From NCBI GenBank assembly GCA_903928745.1, contig CAIYRR010000001.1:22230-86229 (forward strand): a stretch of 64,000 nucleotides of DNA, read 5' to 3'. Shown here one piece after another: positions 7,165 to 15,501 of this stretch (positions are counted from its first letter, which is position 1; each line of letters begins with the position of its first letter). Both the position numbers and the translations under genes were made by a program. The notes below the pieces were generated by a model. It searched no databases. It had not been told where the DNA came from and worked only from the letters and a program-made list of their open reading frames with translations. The stretch is from an uncultured Actinomycetes bacterium (GTDB lineage Bacteria; Actinomycetota; Actinomycetes; Nanopelagicales; Nanopelagicaceae).

Positions 7165-8427
7165 CTAGCTTGCGTTACCGCGGCTCTGAGCGATTCCGTG
7201 GAGAACTTGATATCCCACCACCGCTACGAGTGTTGCGTTGATGATTCCACCAAATGTGTAGTCGCCACTTGTCCAAGACATATCGGCAATACCGATGATC
7301 AAGGCAGAAGCAGCGATGATGAGGTTGGTTGAATCGGCAAAGTTCACTTTGCCCTCGATCCAGATGCGTGCACCTAGGACACCGATCATTCCAAAGAGTG
7401 CGACACCAACTCCGCCGAGCGCCCCGATTGGAGTTGCGCTGAGAACCGCTCCAAATTTAGGGGAGAGGGAGAGGCAAATCGCCCCAACTCCGGCAACCCA
7501 ATAAGCAGCTGTGGAATATACGCGCGTAGCTGCCATTACACCGATGTTCTCGGCATAGGTAGTAGTTCCTGAACCTCCACCAGCGCCAGCTAGCGTTGTT
7601 GAAATTCCATCTGCAAAGAGAGCCATACCCATCTGGTCATCAAGATTCTTACCGGTCATCGCCGAGACCGCTTTAACGTGACCGACGTTTTCTGCAATGA
7701 GGACAAGAACAACAGGTAAGAAGAGTGCAATTGCCTTTCCGTTAAATGTTGGACTTGTGAAGTGAGGCATAGCAAACATTGATGCTGCCTTGATTCCACT
7801 TGTATCAACATCTCCACGGATAAGTGCAACTACGTAGCCGACGACAAGGCCCAAGAAGATGCTGATGCGACCCATGAAGCCTCGTGAAAACGCAGAGATT
7901 AAACCGATGGAAGCCAAAGTAATTATTCCAACGAGTGGTCCTTTGACGAAGTTATTTTTTGCAGCGCCAGCCAAATTGAGGCCAATCACCATAACGATGG
8001 TTCCAGTAACAAGTGGAGGAAGCATCCAGTTGATCCAACCAATTCCGGCGCCTTTAACGATGAGGCCAATCACTGCCAAAATGATTCCTGTGGCAACGAC
8101 GCCACCTAATGCGTTCGACATTCCACCACCGGCTTTAGCCGCAGCAATTGGAGCGAGAAATGCGAATGATGATCCCAAGTAGCTTGGTACACGATTCTTC
8201 GTGATTGTTAGGAAAATTAGAGTTCCGACTCCGGAGAAAAAGAGAGTGGTTGTTGGTGGTAAGCCAGTGATGATTGGGACAAGGAATGTGGCGCCGAACA
8301 TTGCAGCAATATGTTGCACTCCAACGCCGATTGTGCGGGGCCAACTCAAACGTTCGTCGGTTGAAACAACTTCCCCGGCACCGATTGTCTTTCCAGTGCC
8401 ATGAAGCTTCCACGAGAGTAGCGACAT
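7165..8427 (-). CDS. uraA: Uracil permease (NCS2 family)
   Basis: A 420-aa transporter with about 12-14 TM segments. Family marks: VGVQHIAAMFGATFLVPIITGL near the N-terminus (the QH motif of NCS2 uracil permeases), SFAFLAPI in TM3, LIAENVGHVKAV with the conserved substrate-binding Glu, and GGSGTTTYAENIGVMAATRVYS. These favour uracil over xanthine. ATG 8427 has an AGGAAGGA ribosome site. It is monocistronic, closed by the 7101-7146 hairpin, and diverges from the PadR-ino1 unit. With the NCS1 permease at 27673 it gives two independent nucleobase uptake routes. Confidence 0.93.
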   Translation of the reverse strand: MSLLSWKLHGTGKTIGAGEVVSTDERLSWPRTIGVGVQHIAAMFGATFLVPIITGLPPTTTLFFSGVGTLIFLTITKNRVPSYLGSSFAFLAPIAAAKAGGGMSNALGGVVATGIILAVIGLIVKGAGIGWINWMLPPLVTGTIVMVIGLNLAGAAKNNFVKGPLVGIITLASIGLISAFSRGFMGRISIFLGLVVGYVVALIRGDVDTSGIKAASMFAMPHFTSPTFNGKAIALFLPVVLVLIAENVGHVKAVSAMTGKNLDDQMGMALFADGISTTLAGAGGGSGTTTYAENIGVMAATRVYSTAAYWVAGVGAICLSLSPKFGAVLSATPIGALGGVGVALFGMIGVLGARIWIEGKVNFADSTNLIIAASALIIGIADMSWTSGDYTFGGIINATLVAVVGYQVLHGIAQSRGNAS

Positions 8428-8603
8428 CTATGAATTCCTTCCTCAGTTAATGCGAAATCACCACAAAGGGTGCGTGCATTAGGAATTAACGGGGAAGCGC
8501 TATAACCCTAGGTCGACTCCCTCACGAGTGTGCGCATACGCATGAGTACGCCACGCCGAAGGGACGATCAGCCAAGTTGCGTCTATGAAACATATCGGCT
8601 TTA

Positions 8604-8634
8604 ATATCGTATCGATATATCGTATCGATATATC
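8604..8634 (+). promoter_or_regulatory. Tandem-repeat operator upstream of PadR gene
   Basis: A 13-bp unit ATATCGTATCGAT occurs twice without gap (8604-8616, 8617-8629) and is followed by a third partial ATATC; it contains overlapping TATCGATA palindromes. It ends 9 bases before the AGGAGG ribosome site of the PadR gene, so it lies where a repressor would block transcription. Most simply an autoregulatory PadR operator that also controls ino1. Confidence 0.7.
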
Positions 8635-8653
8635 CACGCGATAGGAGGTCATC

Positions 8654-9190
8654 GTGCGCTCTCGAAGTGAGTCATTGGAGTTCGCCCTGCTGGGCCTTTT
8701 GGCACAGAACGAACTTCACGGATACGAGTTGCGCAAGCGACTGATAGCCATTTATGGCCCTTTCCGAGCGCTCTCTTTCTCAGTCCTCTATCCGCAATTG
8801 CGCCGCATGCTGGTTGCTGGGCTGATTGAAGAGTCAGTATCGGTGGAGCCAGGAGCATCTCGGCGCTCGCGAATTGTTTATCGCCTCTCACAGGCAGGTA
8901 GAGACAAATTCTCCCTCCTGACTGAAACGGTAAGTCCGGATACATGGGAGGACGAAGGCTTTGAAGTTCGCTTTGCCTTTTTTAGTCCAACATCCTCCGT
9001 CAATAGGGTGCGCATTTTGGAAGGGCGTCATCGTCGTCTTAAGGAACGCGCAGAGGTTTTGCGAAATGAATTGGAAAGATCCCCGGTAGGTATCGATAAG
9101 TACTTAGAGGAATGGCGCCGTCATTCCCTCGAATCAGCCGATCGCGAAATCGCTTGGCTTGAAGACATGATTAAGACCGAGAGGAAATAA
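8654..9190 (+). CDS. PadR-family transcriptional regulator
   Basis: A 178-aa regulator. The N-terminal winged helix-turn-helix is typical Pad[24 protein letters not shown] (about 6-28), then [25 protein letters not shown] and [19 protein letters not shown]-terminal alpha-helical Vir_C-like dimerisation region follows (about 110-175). Start is GTG 8654 with AGGAGG five bases upstream. Its stop is one base before the GTG of ino1, and the same gene pair is known from mycobacteria (Rv0047c-Rv0046c, from memory), so it most likely controls inositol synthesis together with its own promoter. Confidence 0.92.
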   Translation: MRSRSESLEFALLGLLAQNELHGYELRKRLIAIYGPFRALSFSVLYPQLRRMLVAGLIEESVSVEPGASRRSRIVYRLSQAGRDKFSLLTETVSPDTWEDEGFEVRFAFFSPTSSVNRVRILEGRHRRLKERAEVLRNELERSPVGIDKYLEEWRRHSLESADREIAWLEDMIKTERK

Positions 9191-9191
9191 A

Positions 9192-10289
9192 GTGAATATC
9201 CAAACAGGTAAAGGCGACATTCGAGTTGCCATTGTTGGCGTAGGTAACTGCGCCAATTCCCTTGTTCAAGGTGTCGTTTACTACAAAGATGCACCCGAGA
9301 ATCAAGAAATCCCCGGTCTTATGCATGCAGTTGTTGGTAGTTATCACATCAACAATGTGAAATTTGTGGCCGCATTCGATGTTGATGCAAAAAAGGTTGG
9401 TCTAGACCTAGCCGATGCGATTTGGGCAAGTGAAAATAACACCATCAAGTTTGCAGATGTTGCCCAAACAGGTGTGAGCGTTCAACGTGGTGTTACACAT
9501 GATGGTCTTGGAAAGTATTACCGCGAAACCATCACCGAGTCGGATGCTCCTGCTGTAGATGTTGTCCAGGTTCTGAAAGATGAAGCGGTAGATGTTCTGA
9601 TTTGCTACCTACCGGTTGGCTCTGAAGTTGCTGCGAAATTCTATGCTCAATGTGCCATCGATGCAGGGTGTGCTTTCGTTAATGCGCTTCCAGTATTTAT
9701 TGCATCCGATCCTGTATGGGCTGATAAGTTCACAAAAGCCGGTCTTCCAATCGTGGGGGATGACATTAAGAGCCAAGTGGGTGCAACGATTACTCACCGA
9801 ATAATGGCAAAACTCTTTCAAGATCGAGGAGTCCACTTGGATCGCACCTACCAGCTCAACGTAGGTGGAAATATGGACTTTAAGAACATGTTGGAGCGCG
9901 ATCGTTTGGAATCCAAGAAGATTTCAAAGACGAATTCGGTAACCTCTCAATTGGAACATGACTTAGGTGCGCGTAACGTGCACATTGGGCCATCTGATTA
10001 CATTCCTTGGCTCGATGATCGCAAGTGGGCCTACGTTCGTCTAGAAGGCCGTGCCTTTGGCGACGTTCCACTAAATCTTGAATACAAACTAGAAGTATGG
10101 GATTCACCGAACTCTGCTGGCGTGATTATCGATGCGCTTCGTTGCGCGAAAATCGGATTAGACCGAGGTATTGGTGGGCCACTTCTATCGCCAGCCAGTT
10201 ACTTTATGAAAACTCCTCCGGTGCAATACACGGATGAACAAGCTCATGTTCGCACTGAGGAATTTATTGCCGGAACTATCGAAAGATAA
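9192..10289 (+). CDS. ino1: Inositol-3-phosphate synthase
   Basis: A 365-aa NAD-dependent synthase that converts glucose 6-phosphate to 1D-myo-inositol 3-phosphate, precursor of phosphatidylinositol and mycothiol. Visible: Rossmann [17 protein letters not shown] (about 11-27), [25 protein letters not shown] (about 196-210) with the conserved catalytic Lys, [12 protein letters not shown], and [16 protein letters not shown]. Length matches the short actinobacterial/archaeal type, not the ~500-aa eukaryotic form. GTG start; ribosome site GAGGA is inside the end of the PadR gene. Ends before a strong terminator. Confidence 0.95.
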   Translation: MNIQTGKGDIRVAIVGVGNCANSLVQGVVYYKDAPENQEIPGLMHAVVGSYHINNVKFVAAFDVDAKKVGLDLADAIWASENNTIKFADVAQTGVSVQRGVTHDGLGKYYRETITESDAPAVDVVQVLKDEAVDVLICYLPVGSEVAAKFYAQCAIDAGCAFVNALPVFIASDPVWADKFTKAGLPIVGDDIKSQVGATITHRIMAKLFQDRGVHLDRTYQLNVGGNMDFKNMLERDRLESKKISKTNSVTSQLEHDLGARNVHIGPSDYIPWLDDRKWAYVRLEGRAFGDVPLNLEYKLEVWDSPNSAGVIIDALRCAKIGLDRGIGGPLLSPASYFMKTPPVQYTDEQAHVRTEEFIAGTIER

Positions 10290-10328
10290 ATCTGAAATAT
10301 GAGTTGTAGCCATTAATTTATGGCAAAG

Positions 10329-10364
10329 AAAACTCCCCCCGATTAACTCGGGGGGAGTTTTTCT
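10329..10364 (+). terminator. Intrinsic terminator after ino1
   Basis: An 11-bp or longer GC-rich stem with arms 10332-10342 and 10348-10358, loop of 5, flanked by A-run on one side and TTTTTCTT on the other, so it can serve ino1 (+) and, in reverse, the convergent gene at 10388 (-). Confidence 0.92.
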
Positions 10365-10387
10365 TCACCCTCACGGAGAGTAGAGGG

Positions 10388-10969
10388 CTAGATCGTCGCG
10401 TCTTCTGGAGTGCGACGAAGATGAACCCACCCTGCCATGGAAAGTATGAGCAATAGGAGTCCGCCTAGAAGTGAAACTCCTGCAGAGATTCGTGCAATCT
10501 GTCCGATCTCCCAAAATGCATAAGCAGTCAAGAGAGTTCCACGAAGTGTTGTTCCCTTAAATACAGTATCCAAAGTTGCGAGTGCTGATGCAGCAGCTTT
10601 TTGAAGCGCTGGATCATTTGGAGCAGCAGCTGCAGCACCTGAAGCAGTACGGCTAGCAGTAGAAGCATCTGCGTAAGTTGCCATGCGTGAAAGATGGAAA
10701 CCTAGGTAGTGATCTGCATACATTTGTGCTTGCTTACCAGTGGTCATCAACTTGCCACCATTGTCTTTGAAGAAAGCTGTTGTTGATGCATCTTCATCTG
10801 AGTTACCTGTTGCTGCTGGAATAGTGATCTTCTGTGCTACCAATTGTCCCGAGACAGCACTATCTGAAAAGCTATAGCCCCAGTTCATGAGACCTGCTGC
10901 AACAAAAAGAAAAAGACTTAAACCAAATCCGACTAACGTGACGATACCGTCAAAAGTACGACGTTTCAT
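10388..10969 (-). CDS. Two-TM envelope protein (actinobacterial family often misnamed LigA)
   Basis: A 193-aa protein with one TM helix near the N-terminus (about 9-28), an extracytoplasmic stretch rich in Ala/Thr/Ser (about 30-145) and a second TM helix (about 160-180) with a short basic tail. Pattern and composition match an actinobacterial family sometimes labelled aromatic ring-opening dioxygenase LigA in databases; nothing here supports an enzyme. ATG 10969 has a good AGGAGAG ribosome site. Function unknown; possibly structural or envelope stress related. Confidence 0.75.
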   Translation of the reverse strand: MKRRTFDGIVTLVGFGLSLFLFVAAGLMNWGYSFSDSAVSGQLVAQKITIPAATGNSDEDASTTAFFKDNGGKLMTTGKQAQMYADHYLGFHLSRMATYADASTASRTASGAAAAAPNDPALQKAAASALATLDTVFKGTTLRGTLLTAYAFWEIGQIARISAGVSLLGGLLLLILSMAGWVHLRRTPEDATI

Positions 10970-11126
10970 TGTTTTCTCTCCTTTTAGTATTCATCAATGT
11001 ATGAACATGCACATTGAACACTCATCGTTAGAGAGTAGAAGGAGAACTCGTGAGTGTTAGCCCCTGCAAAATTGTGATTTAGGTTAAGAAGTTGCCTGGC
11101 TCACTTGAAGGTTTCTTGCGGTTTTT

Positions 11127-11444
11127 TTATAGGTGACGAGCACAAAGAGATTGGCCGTCGGGTCCAACCTCATAGTGCTGGCAGGAAACACCTAGTCGGT
11201 CAAAGGCTTTATCGCCATAGTGCGTGCGGTAGGCGAGTGCCAATAGCACGCGAAGATTTGTATCGCCATCAGCACGAATGCCAAATGCTTTTGCGGTTCG
11301 GCTCACAGTATTTTCTACTACTTTTTCCGTGTGCGCAGTCTCTCGTGCAATGGATGAATTTGATTTTCCTTCGCAGAGCAAATCCATAACGAGGCGTTCA
11401 AATGGCGTGAGATCTCTTGTAGCGATGGTGATATCAATTGCCAT
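11127..11444 (-). CDS. Small LuxR/GerE-type helix-turn-helix regulator (LuxR solo)
   Basis: A 105-aa protein whose residues ~11-65 form a GerE domain: LTPFERLVMDLLCEGKSNSSIARET, then VVENTVSRTAKAFGI as recognition and linker helix. No receiver or ligand domain precedes it. The C-terminal 40 residues carry two Cys and two His (CQHY...CARH), which could bind a metal or act as a redox switch (inference). GGGAGAGG lies about 12 bases before ATG 11444, and TAATAC upstream could be its -10. It stands alone between a membrane protein gene and the divergent crotonase operon. Confidence 0.8.
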   Translation of the reverse strand: MAIDITIATRDLTPFERLVMDLLCEGKSNSSIARETAHTEKVVENTVSRTAKAFGIRADGDTNLRVLLALAYRTHYGDKAFDRLGVSCQHYEVGPDGQSLCARHL

Positions 11445-11517
11445 GATGCGCGGGGGCCTCTCCCAAACTTTTGAGTATTAACTCTCTTGACACTCGTACT
11501 TTAGTGGTGCTCACCCA

Positions 11518-11523
11518 TAAGAT
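11518..11523 (+). promoter_or_regulatory. -10 element of leaderless crotonase-operon promoter
   Basis: TAAGAT ends 6 bases before ATG 11530; no ribosome site is visible. A TTGACA at 11487-11492 is too far upstream to pair with it. Confidence 0.45.
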
Positions 11524-11529
11524 TGCCAA

Positions 11530-12282
11530 ATGGATGAAGTATTGGCAAGAGTTGACGGGCCTGTGTTGGTTCTCACAATCAATAGACCAGCCAAAATGAA
11601 CGCGATCACCCGAGGGATGTATGCGGGGTTATCCCAACATCTGAGCGAAGCCGCCCAAAATTTCGCAATTCGGGCAGTGGTAATCCAGGGCGCTGGCGAG
11701 CATTTCACAGCCGGAAATGACATCTATGACTTCATTGAGGAGCCACCCACGGGCCCAGATTCCCCAGTGAGTCGATTCTTGGAGGTTATTCACAACTTTC
11801 CTAAGCCTTTAATTGCCGCGGTACAAGGAAATGCAGTGGGAATTGGCACAACGATGCTCTTTCACTGCGAAATCGTTTTTGCCACAGAGAGTGCAAATTT
11901 CTCCATGCCTTTTGTCTCCTTGGGCCTCGTGCCAGAAGCTGGATCAAGTTACATTTTCCCCGCACTGGCTGGGTATCAAGAAGCTGCGCGGATATTTCTA
12001 ACAGGAGATAGCTTCAGCGCGAAAGATGCAAAAGGATACGGATTAGTAAGTTTCATCAGTGATGACGCGCAAGAGCAAGCACTTGCAATGGCGCATCGAA
12101 TAGCAGAGCAACCACCTACCTCAGTGATTAATACGAAGGCACTTCTCAAAGCGCGTTCTCATGACGCAATCACAGCGGTCATGAAAGTTGAAGGTGAATT
12201 GTTTATGCTGGCTTTGCAATCTGATGAGGCCATGACGGCCTTTATGAAATTCACTTCCAAGAAAGACAAAGGGGCTAAGTAA
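11530..12282 (+). CDS. Enoyl-CoA hydratase/isomerase (crotonase family)
   Basis: A 250-aa crotonase. First oxyanion-hole segment AGNDIYDF (about 62-69) and the second AVQGNAVGIGTTMLFHCEIVFA (about 97-118) are clear; the residue corresponding to the hydratase Glu pair lies in SLGLVPEAGSS, which keeps one Glu, more like isomerase/2-enoyl-CoA hydratases with a single acid. It acts on CoA thioesters in the cytosol. It opens an operon with an SDR (TAATG overlap), ALDH and FAH-family enzyme; the exact substrate is not deducible. Confidence 0.9.
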   Translation: MDEVLARVDGPVLVLTINRPAKMNAITRGMYAGLSQHLSEAAQNFAIRAVVIQGAGEHFTAGNDIYDFIEEPPTGPDSPVSRFLEVIHNFPKPLIAAVQGNAVGIGTTMLFHCEIVFATESANFSMPFVSLGLVPEAGSSYIFPALAGYQEAARIFLTGDSFSAKDAKGYGLVSFISDDAQEQALAMAHRIAEQPPTSVINTKALLKARSHDAITAVMKVEGELFMLALQSDEAMTAFMKFTSKKDKGAK

Positions 12283-13112
12283 TGAGTCTGCAAGGAAAGC
12301 GAATATTCATCACTGGAGGCTCACGAGGCATTGGGCTGGCAATCGCTTTGAAGGCAGCAGCTGATGGCGCATCAATTGCCATTGCTGCGAAGACTACTGA
12401 GGCTAATCCGAAATTACCCGGAACCATTTTTACTGCAGCCAAGGAAATTGAAGAAGCCGGAGGCATTGCTCTTCCTATTCAATGCGATCTTCGCGATGAG
12501 AATCAAATCGCCGATGCAGTGGCGCGCGCGGCGCAGGAATTCGGCGGGATAGATATTTTGATTAATAATGCAAGCGCAATTAATCTCACAAGAACTGAGG
12601 AAACACCTGCCAAGCGTTTTGATCTTATGTTTGATGTAAATGTTCGCGGAACTTTCTTGACTTCACAAGCAGCAATTCCATTTCTTCGGGAGTCCGCAAA
12701 GGCAGGAAGAAACCCGCATATTTTGACTCTTTCTCCGCCTCTATCGATGAAGCCTAAATGGTTCAAGAATCATGTTGCTTACACAATGGCGAAATATGGA
12801 ATGAGCATGTGTGTTCTCGGGATGTCCGAGGAATTTCGACGCGATGCAATAGCAGTGAATGCTCTCTGGCCTCGGACTGCAATTGATACTGCTGCATTAG
12901 CGATGATTCCTGGTGTTGATACCGCCGCTTGCCGAACTCCTGAAATCTTGGCTGATGCTGCGTATGCAATATTTCACCGAGACTCAAAAGAATGTACAGG
13001 TAATTTCTTTGTGGATGATGAAGTTTTAGCCAGCGAGGGAATTACAGATTTAGAGAAGTATTCCGTTGTTCCAGGAACTAAAGACTTTCTTGTCGACTTC
13101 TTTCTCGACTAA
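12282..13112 (+). CDS. SDR-family NAD(P)-dependent oxidoreductase (HSDL2-like)
   Basis: A 276-aa short-chain dehydrogenase. N-terminal cofactor motif FITGGSRGIG (about 9-18), NNAS (about 90-93), and an atypical active site: the Ser of LTLSPP precedes YTMAKYGM, giving Tyr-x3-Lys. The extended spacing and SPPL/NHVAYTMAKYGMS/LWPRTAI pattern resembles the HSDL2/peroxisomal hydroxysteroid dehydrogenase-like 2 group, whose substrates are poorly defined. Start overlaps the crotonase stop in TAATG, implying translational coupling. Confidence 0.88.
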   Translation: MSLQGKRIFITGGSRGIGLAIALKAAADGASIAIAAKTTEANPKLPGTIFTAAKEIEEAGGIALPIQCDLRDENQIADAVARAAQEFGGIDILINNASAINLTRTEETPAKRFDLMFDVNVRGTFLTSQAAIPFLRESAKAGRNPHILTLSPPLSMKPKWFKNHVAYTMAKYGMSMCVLGMSEEFRRDAIAVNALWPRTAIDTAALAMIPGVDTAACRTPEILADAAYAIFHRDSKECTGNFFVDDEVLASEGITDLEKYSVVPGTKDFLVDFFLD

Positions 13113-13144
13113 GATTTCTTGCGAAGCACTTCTAAGGGGAATGA

Positions 13145-14623
13145 ATGTCTAACCAATCCGTAAACCCACGTACCGGAGAGAAATTCGGTCCCATATTCAT
13201 TTCTACCTCCTTGGCGGCCATTGACGAGACGATTTCTCTTTCCGTACTCGCTTTTGAATCTTGGTCACGAACAAAACCTTCTGAGCGTGCACGCATACTC
13301 AGTGCCATGGCAGATGCGTTAGATGAGCACACTGAATCACTCGTTGACATCGCAGATGAAGAGACGGGACTCGGAAGAGTTCGCCTGACGGGAGAGGTTG
13401 CTCGTACTACTTTTCAAATTCGTGCATTTGCCAAAGCGCTATCGGTAAACCTTTTCGTGGAAGAGGAAATTGATGAAGTCCAAGATGGCGCGCCACCCCA
13501 AGGCCATCCGCGGTTTATCCGCACGTTGCGAGGGATCGGTCCTGTCGCCATTTTTGGTGCGAGTAATTTTCCCTTTGCATTTAGCACCTTTGGAGGCGAT
13601 ACGGCATCTGCCTTAGCGGCAGGTTGTTCGGTGGTCATCAAGGCGCATCCTGCTCATCCTCAGACCGCCCAACTTACTTTTGATATCGCGTCGCGCGCAT
13701 TGGCTGGCGCCGGAGCGCCGGCAGGGTTGGTCGCACTGGCACATGGCTACGAATGTGGCACTTTAATGATTACCGACCCAAGAATCAGCGCTGGCGCATT
13801 TACCGGGTCTAGGACAGGTGGGCGCGCGCTCTTTGATTTGGCCCAATCTCGCGAGTACCCAATTCCTTTCTATGGCGAATTGGGAAGTATAAATCCAGTG
13901 GTCGCACTGGCTGGCGCCCTCGATGATCCAAAAGCCTTTGTCACTTCGTATCTCGATTCATTGCTCATGGGTAACGGGCAATTTTGTACCAACCCAAGTG
14001 TTCTATTTACCCCTGAAAGCGTTTCACTTGTTGCTGAAATTCAAGAGCAAATTGCAACAAGAGACCTAGCGCCATTTCTCAGCGAAGCCACTAAGAAACT
14101 TCATGATGCCAACCGTGCCCAGCTCATACATTCGATTGAGGCCATTTCTTGTGAAGGCAAGACGGTTGATAATCCTGGTTTCTATTCCACACCACTTGTT
14201 TTGGTTGTGAAGGCAAGTGACATTAACGAACAAATATCTGACATTGCGGAGGAATGTTTTGGCCCTACTGGAGTTGTCATTACTTACACGAGTATTGAAC
14301 AAGTAATTGCGCTGTTGAGGCAGATGGAAGGCGCACTCGCCGGTTGTCTCTTTGCTTCAGAGACAGATGTAGCTGCGCCTCGAATTCTTGATGCCCTAGC
14401 GAGTATGTGCGGACGTGTTGCCTTTAACGCGTGGCCAACGGGCGTAGCTGTAACGTACGGCCAACATCATGGTGGTCCATATCCTGCATCGACTTCTTCT
14501 TTACACACTTCCGTCGGCACTTATGCGATTACTCGTTTCCTTCGTCCGGTCACTTTCCAAGGCTTGCCAATAGAATTATATGAAACAATGAACGCATCAC
14601 TTTTGAAGGGAATTAGGGAATGA
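13145..14623 (+). CDS. Aldehyde dehydrogenase, alpha-ketoglutarate-semialdehyde type (NADP)
   Basis: A 492-aa ALDH. Catalytic Cys lies in GNGQFCTNP (about 277-285), the general-base Glu in FYGELGSINPV (about 241-251), and the cofactor-site FGASNFPFAFS and KAHPAHP are as in 2,5-dioxovalerate (ketoglutarate semialdehyde) dehydrogenases that finish pentose and hexuronate oxidation. AAGGGGA precedes ATG 13145. The downstream FAH-family gene overlaps its stop by 4 bases, so both serve one pathway, compatible with non-phosphorylative sugar-acid degradation. Lactaldehyde or another aldehyde cannot be excluded. Confidence 0.88.
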   Translation: MSNQSVNPRTGEKFGPIFISTSLAAIDETISLSVLAFESWSRTKPSERARILSAMADALDEHTESLVDIADEETGLGRVRLTGEVARTTFQIRAFAKALSVNLFVEEEIDEVQDGAPPQGHPRFIRTLRGIGPVAIFGASNFPFAFSTFGGDTASALAAGCSVVIKAHPAHPQTAQLTFDIASRALAGAGAPAGLVALAHGYECGTLMITDPRISAGAFTGSRTGGRALFDLAQSREYPIPFYGELGSINPVVALAGALDDPKAFVTSYLDSLLMGNGQFCTNPSVLFTPESVSLVAEIQEQIATRDLAPFLSEATKKLHDANRAQLIHSIEAISCEGKTVDNPGFYSTPLVLVVKASDINEQISDIAEECFGPTGVVITYTSIEQVIALLRQMEGALAGCLFASETDVAAPRILDALASMCGRVAFNAWPTGVAVTYGQHHGGPYPASTSSLHTSVGTYAITRFLRPVTFQGLPIELYETMNASLLKGIRE

Positions 14624-15465
14624 AACTTGCTCGCCTAGGGGAGTTCGGCAAAGAGAGGGCCGCGGTCGTCCTGAATGAATCCGAGGCAGTATTTGTTGAT
14701 GATCTTGTCGGGGATTGGGATCGCCTAGGACTTGAATCTGGGGCGATGGAAAGAATTCAACAGACCGATCTTTCAGCGCGACACCGGGTTAAATTATCGG
14801 ATTTTCGCCTAGGATCACCGGTCGCACGCCCTACGAAAGTCATTTGTGTAGGCCTTAATTATGCCCAGCATGCAATCGAGACTGGCGCAACGTTGCCCCC
14901 TGAACCTGTGATCTTTATGAAAGCGCCAGATACTGTCGTCGGTGGCTTTGATGACATTGTCGTTCCCCCTGGTTCGACAAAGACAGATTACGAAGTAGAA
15001 ATCTGTGTTGTCATTGGGAAGAGGGCCCTTTATTTGGATTCCCCAGCGGATGCTCGTGAGCACATTTTGGGGTACACAATTTCGCAAGATATTTCTGAAC
15101 GCCACTGGCAGGTAGAGCGAAGCGGTCAATGGGTCAAGGGAAAGTCTTTCCCTACTTTTAATCCGATGGGTCCGTGGATTGTAACCGCAGACTCTCTTGA
15201 TCCGACCGATCTTCATATCTGGTGCAATGTTGATGGAGAGCAACGTCAAGATTCTCGTACGAGCGATTTAGTTTTTGGGATTGATCATTGTGTCTGGTAC
15301 ATCAGTCAATTTATGGAACTCAAGGCGGGAGATGTTATAAATACAGGAACTCCTCAAGGAGTAGGTATGGGTTTCAAGCCTGAGAAGTACATTCATGGCG
15401 GGGAAATTGTTGAAACAGGAATTGAAGGAATCGGCACCATTAGATCGAAAGTTGTGAACGCCTAA
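14620..15465 (+). CDS. Fumarylacetoacetate hydrolase-family protein (sugar-acid diketo hydrolase/dehydratase type)
   Basis: A 281-aa FAH-fold enzyme. VICVGLNYAQHAIETG (about 75-90) starts the catalytic domain, with the metal-binding acidic residues in TDYEVEICVVIGK (about 124-136) and in the QDISERHWQ segment, and GDVINTGTPQGVGMG (about 237-251). The layout matches 2,4-diketo-3-deoxy-L-rhamnonate/fuconate hydrolases; related FAH proteins act as 2-keto-3-deoxyarabinonate dehydratases directly before ketoglutarate-semialdehyde dehydrogenase. ATGA overlap with the ALDH supports such a pairing. The exact reaction is inference. Confidence 0.88.
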   Translation: MKLARLGEFGKERAAVVLNESEAVFVDDLVGDWDRLGLESGAMERIQQTDLSARHRVKLSDFRLGSPVARPTKVICVGLNYAQHAIETGATLPPEPVIFMKAPDTVVGGFDDIVVPPGSTKTDYEVEICVVIGKRALYLDSPADAREHILGYTISQDISERHWQVERSGQWVKGKSFPTFNPMGPWIVTADSLDPTDLHIWCNVDGEQRQDSRTSDLVFGIDHCVWYISQFMELKAGDVINTGTPQGVGMGFKPEKYIHGGEIVETGIEGIGTIRSKVVNA

Positions 15466-15501
15466 TAGGGTTTGCTGAGAGTCTCATATCGGTTTTCGTG
15501 C

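Noticed and set aside
10388-10969. Ring-opening dioxygenase LigA
   Set aside because: Two TM helices and a low-complexity outer part; no enzyme motifs.
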